Below are positions 61,437-64,000 of a stretch of DNA of 64,000 bases, piece after piece. Source of the stretch: an uncultured Bacillota bacterium (lineage in GTDB: Bacteria; Bacillota_I; Bacilli_A; RFN20; CAG-631); NCBI GenBank assembly GCA_902491575.1, contig CABUID010000001.1, positions 62,001-126,000 on the forward strand, read 5' to 3'. Each line of letters begins with the position of its first letter. The stretch's first letter is position 1. Below the pieces are notes generated by a model, which ran no database searches, had not been told where the DNA came from, and worked only from the letters and a program-made list of their open reading frames with translations. Made by a program: the position numbers and the translations under genes.

Positions 61437-64000
61437 ATGAATAAGAAAATATTAAAAGTTTTCACCTCCTTATTCTTACTAACTTTAGTAATTTCTGGAT
61501 GTGAAAAAACGAATAATAGTTCATCAAGTAGTAATGATGTTTCTAGTAATCCAACTGGAAGCGTTTCTGATGAACTATCTTCAAATGTAGATTCCTCTTC
61601 AAGTATGAATTCTTCTTCACCATCAAGTGATAGTTCATCAATGAATTCATCTAGTGATTCTTCATCTGAATTACCAGTAGTAGAATATTCCATATATGTT
61701 GCTTCTTCTGGTAATGCGAAAGTAGTATTAAGTACGAATAAAGCAGCTCCTGGAGACGTAGTAACTTTAGAAATTACACCTGATGATGGATATCGCGTGG
61801 ATAGAGTTGTTATGAATAATAATGAATTATCAAGTTATTCATTTGTCATGCCTAATAGTTCTGCTATTATTACAGTCTATACAACCTTAATTGACAAAGA
61901 TGGATATATTATTGATGGTGATATATCTGCCAAACTTGTTGAAGAAGAAAATGGATTGTATGTTGCTCGAAATGTTCGAGTTGAAGCAGATTCCAATGTA
62001 TATTACTCTCTTGGTGGAAGTGAACCTTTAAGCATTACAAAGATAGATAATAATAAATCTTTTGCTAACATTTCTTATAGTAATTCAGGAAATGGTGGCT
62101 TTAAAATTGCTGGAAATGCAGTTTATGATTTCTATTATGATTCAAAAAATTTAGCTACTCCATGTTATATTCAAAGAGTTGATGTAATTAATTTACCAAA
62201 TACAGAAGCTTCATTTGCAAGTTTATTTGCAGGAGAAGCAAAATCGGATTCTACCGTTTATCCTGCAGGTGTCAATAAAGTAGAATATACTTCAGTTAGC
62301 AAAAATGAAAAATATGTTTGGGAATTATATTCAGATAATTCATCTTATGCTCAAGTTACTAATCCAGTAACAGGTAAAGAAAAAGCTATTGTTTATAAGG
62401 CTCAAGAAGATAATGTTTACCGAGTTGTTGATAATTATCTAGAAGGATCATCTGAAGGAACTTATGTAACTCGTTCAGACACAACTGCTTTCTCTGGACA
62501 ATATGATATTGTTAATGCAGTTAGTCAAAAAAGTTATCAACGTCTTCAATCTGATGTAGATGTAGATGCGAATTTATATTCTCATACTATGGAAAGCTTA
62601 GATGCAGAGTTTTATCAAGCATATCGTAATGGTTATGTGGGTAATATTTATAATGATGTAACTGTCGATCATGATGCAAGTGTTATTTCAGAAGAATTAG
62701 ATAATGGCGATTTTAAAGTCAGTCTTAATACATGGGTTAGATGGAGTGGTAGTGCATATTATCAAGAATCGACAGGTTATACATCTGCTTATGTAACTTA
62801 TGAAATGGATGTTACTTTTACAAAAGCTGGTGCAATTAAAACGGGAACATTTGTAGAAACATTCTATGGGGAAAATTATTATGATTTCTCTTCTAATCAA
62901 TTTAAAACAGGTTATGAAAGTGTTGAGCCAAAAAGAGAAGTAAGCTTTACTTACTCTTATGGGGATGCAAAAGCAGGACAACCTGATGTAGATGTTTCGA
63001 AATATTTTACTCAAGAAATTACAAATATTGTTGTTCAAGGTAAAAATTCAACTGAAGCAGATACTTTGGGAATTAGTGAAGATTTAAAAGCTAGTGTTTC
63101 GTCTGCAGCTAATACAAGTCACAATATGACTTTTGTATGTAATCCATCGACAGCATTAGATACATGGCAATATGGTCCAGTAGCTTCTTCAAATACTTCA
63201 GTAATTGCTCCTAAAAGCGTTTCTACACCTTATGATTTTAGAGCAATGGCATCTGGAAGTTCAGAAATTACAATTGGTAATCATACAGTAAACGCTAATT
63301 CTGTAACGGCTAAAAAGTTAGTTTATGTAGATACAGTAGCCTTTATTAAATCTATCTTTATGTATACTTCATATCCTTATCCAAGTTATGATGATACATT
63401 CTTTGCAAATTATGGTTATGTAGAAAGCGGAAAAACTTACGAAATCCAAGTTGCAGGTTCAACGACTTCTGGAAATTATGTTTATAATGGTTTAGGATTA
63501 AAATTTACAAATACAACAAATAATGAAGATTTAATCTCTATCACTTATGATGATGCAACGGGTAAAATATTAATTGATGCATCGAATGCAAAAGTTACTG
63601 AGCAAACAACGGTTCGCTATACTGTTGAATGTCCAGTTCAATTATCTGATTGGCCATCAGCAACATTTACTTATTATGTTTTACCATCAACAGATTATGA
63701 TGATTCCATCGTTGGAACATGGAATAATGAAAATGATAACAGCTATATTCAAATTACAAGTGAAACAAATGGAACAATTTATGTAGCGAATGGTTCAAAT
63801 ACTTTGACTTTTGATTTTACTTATACATATGATTCATCAAGTGGTAAAATTACAGCATCCGTTCCTTATGCAGATAATACTTATTATACATTAAAAATGT
63901 ATATCGATTCTTCAGATGGAGCTTTATGTGTATACTTCTGTTCTGAAAAGATGGGATCAGGTTGGGATGATATTACGCTTACTGAATATTTCGGAGTGAA
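61437..64000 (+). CDS. Large surface lipoprotein, 3' end outside window
   Basis: The frame is open from the ATG at 61437 (ribosome site AAAGGAAA) to the window end, so at least 854 aa. Lipobox ISGC gives Cys22. A very Ser-rich linker (~26-80) is followed by a beta-sandwich repeat (APGDVVTLEITPDDGYRV ... YSFVMPNSSAIITVY) like those in InlB-type and adhesin proteins, then beta-rich sequence without known motifs. It is anchored outside the membrane. It is the third member of the 59119-60557-61437 cluster and may bind a polymer or host surface (inference). Confidence 0.75.
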   Translation, partial: MNKKILKVFTSLFLLTLVISGCEKTNNSSSSSNDVSSNPTGSVSDELSSNVDSSSSMNSSSPSSDSSSMNSSSDSSSELPVVEYSIYVASSGNAKVVLSTNKAAPGDVVTLEITPDDGYRVDRVVMNNNELSSYSFVMPNSSAIITVYTTLIDKDGYIIDGDISAKLVEEENGLYVARNVRVEADSNVYYSLGGSEPLSITKIDNNKSFANISYSNSGNGGFKIAGNAVYDFYYDSKNLATPCYIQRVDVINLPNTEASFASLFAGEAKSDSTVYPAGVNKVEYTSVSKNEKYVWELYSDNSSYAQVTNPVTGKEKAIVYKAQEDNVYRVVDNYLEGSSEGTYVTRSDTTAFSGQYDIVNAVSQKSYQRLQSDVDVDANLYSHTMESLDAEFYQAYRNGYVGNIYNDVTVDHDASVISEELDNGDFKVSLNTWVRWSGSAYYQESTGYTSAYVTYEMDVTFTKAGAIKTGTFVETFYGENYYDFSSNQFKTGYESVEPKREVSFTYSYGDAKAGQPDVDVSKYFTQEITNIVVQGKNSTEADTLGISEDLKASVSSAANTSHNMTFVCNPSTALDTWQYGPVASSNTSVIAPKSVSTPYDFRAMASGSSEITIGNHTVNANSVTAKKLVYVDTVAFIKSIFMYTSYPYPSYDDTFFANYGYVESGKTYEIQVAGSTTSGNYVYNGLGLKFTNTTNNEDLISITYDDATGKILIDASNAKVTEQTTVRYTVECPVQLSDWPSATFTYYVLPSTDYDDSIVGTWNNENDNSYIQITSETNGTIYVANGSNTLTFDFTYTYDSSSGKITASVPYADNTYYTLKMYIDSSDGALCVYFCSEKMGSGWDDITLTEYFGV

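Overview
The window is low-GC DNA with short intergenic gaps, strong Shine-Dalgarno sites, cell-wall hydrolases, many Cys-anchored lipoproteins and a type II-A CRISPR-Cas locus. Together these suggest a Gram-positive member of the Bacillota. The gene mix (Ser-rich lipoproteins, DegV/FakA, U32 pair, Opp, rubrerythrin) looks to me like the Erysipelotrichales and related anaerobic Bacilli, but that is inference. TAA, TAG and TGA all act as stops, so the standard bacterial code applies. No rRNA or tRNA gene was seen.

Region 1 (1-6.9 kb) is housekeeping and stress: the 3' part of a fatty-acid kinase gene (fakA-like), an alpha/beta hydrolase, a Fur-family regulator overlapping a rubrerythrin, a HAD phosphatase, a compact NHEJ pair (Ku and ATP-dependent ligase) and a PHP-domain phosphoesterase.

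Region 2 (7.0-13.5 kb) is a complete type II-A CRISPR-Cas locus on the minus strand: tracrRNA with its own promoter, cas9, cas1, cas2, csn2, a very short leader and a small array of seven repeats and six 30-nt spacers. Every RNA and protein part is visible and looks intact.

Region 3 (13.7-27 kb) is an accessory island. It holds a large lipoprotein, an orphan 121-aa gene, a phosphotransferase/MATE pair of different codon style, and a nuclease-helicase (DUF2075 type) coupled to a MazG-like NTP pyrophosphatase. It also holds a serine recombinase broken by three in-frame stops, and an AAA/DUF4143 ATPase whose promoter is bracketed by a 27-nt repeated operator-like element. Decayed pieces of two IS transposases, a SHOCT-type protein and an HNH/P-loop gene fill the rest. 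The nuclease-helicase/MazG operon, the operator-flanked ATPase and the decayed HNH/NTPase are the best candidates for undescribed or poorly described systems.

Region 4 (27-42.6 kb) is core metabolism and RNA modification: an RlmD/RumA-type rRNA methyltransferase, cell-wall hydrolases, a SpoU methyltransferase, an HMA metal-binding protein, a NERD protein, DeoD, a radical SAM protein, phosphoglucomutase, a pseudouridine synthase, two U32 proteins (tRNA hydroxylation type), DegV, a ROK kinase, an esterase, a nitroreductase and uracil phosphoribosyltransferase.

Region 5 (42.7-64 kb) is envelope biology. An oligopeptide ABC operon with an unusually long binding protein is followed by an operon built on a MoxR ATPase (acidic coiled-coil membrane protein, MoxR, DUF58, BatA-like VWA, double-VWA membrane protein). 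After that comes a run of secreted proteins and lipoproteins, the last of which runs off the window end.
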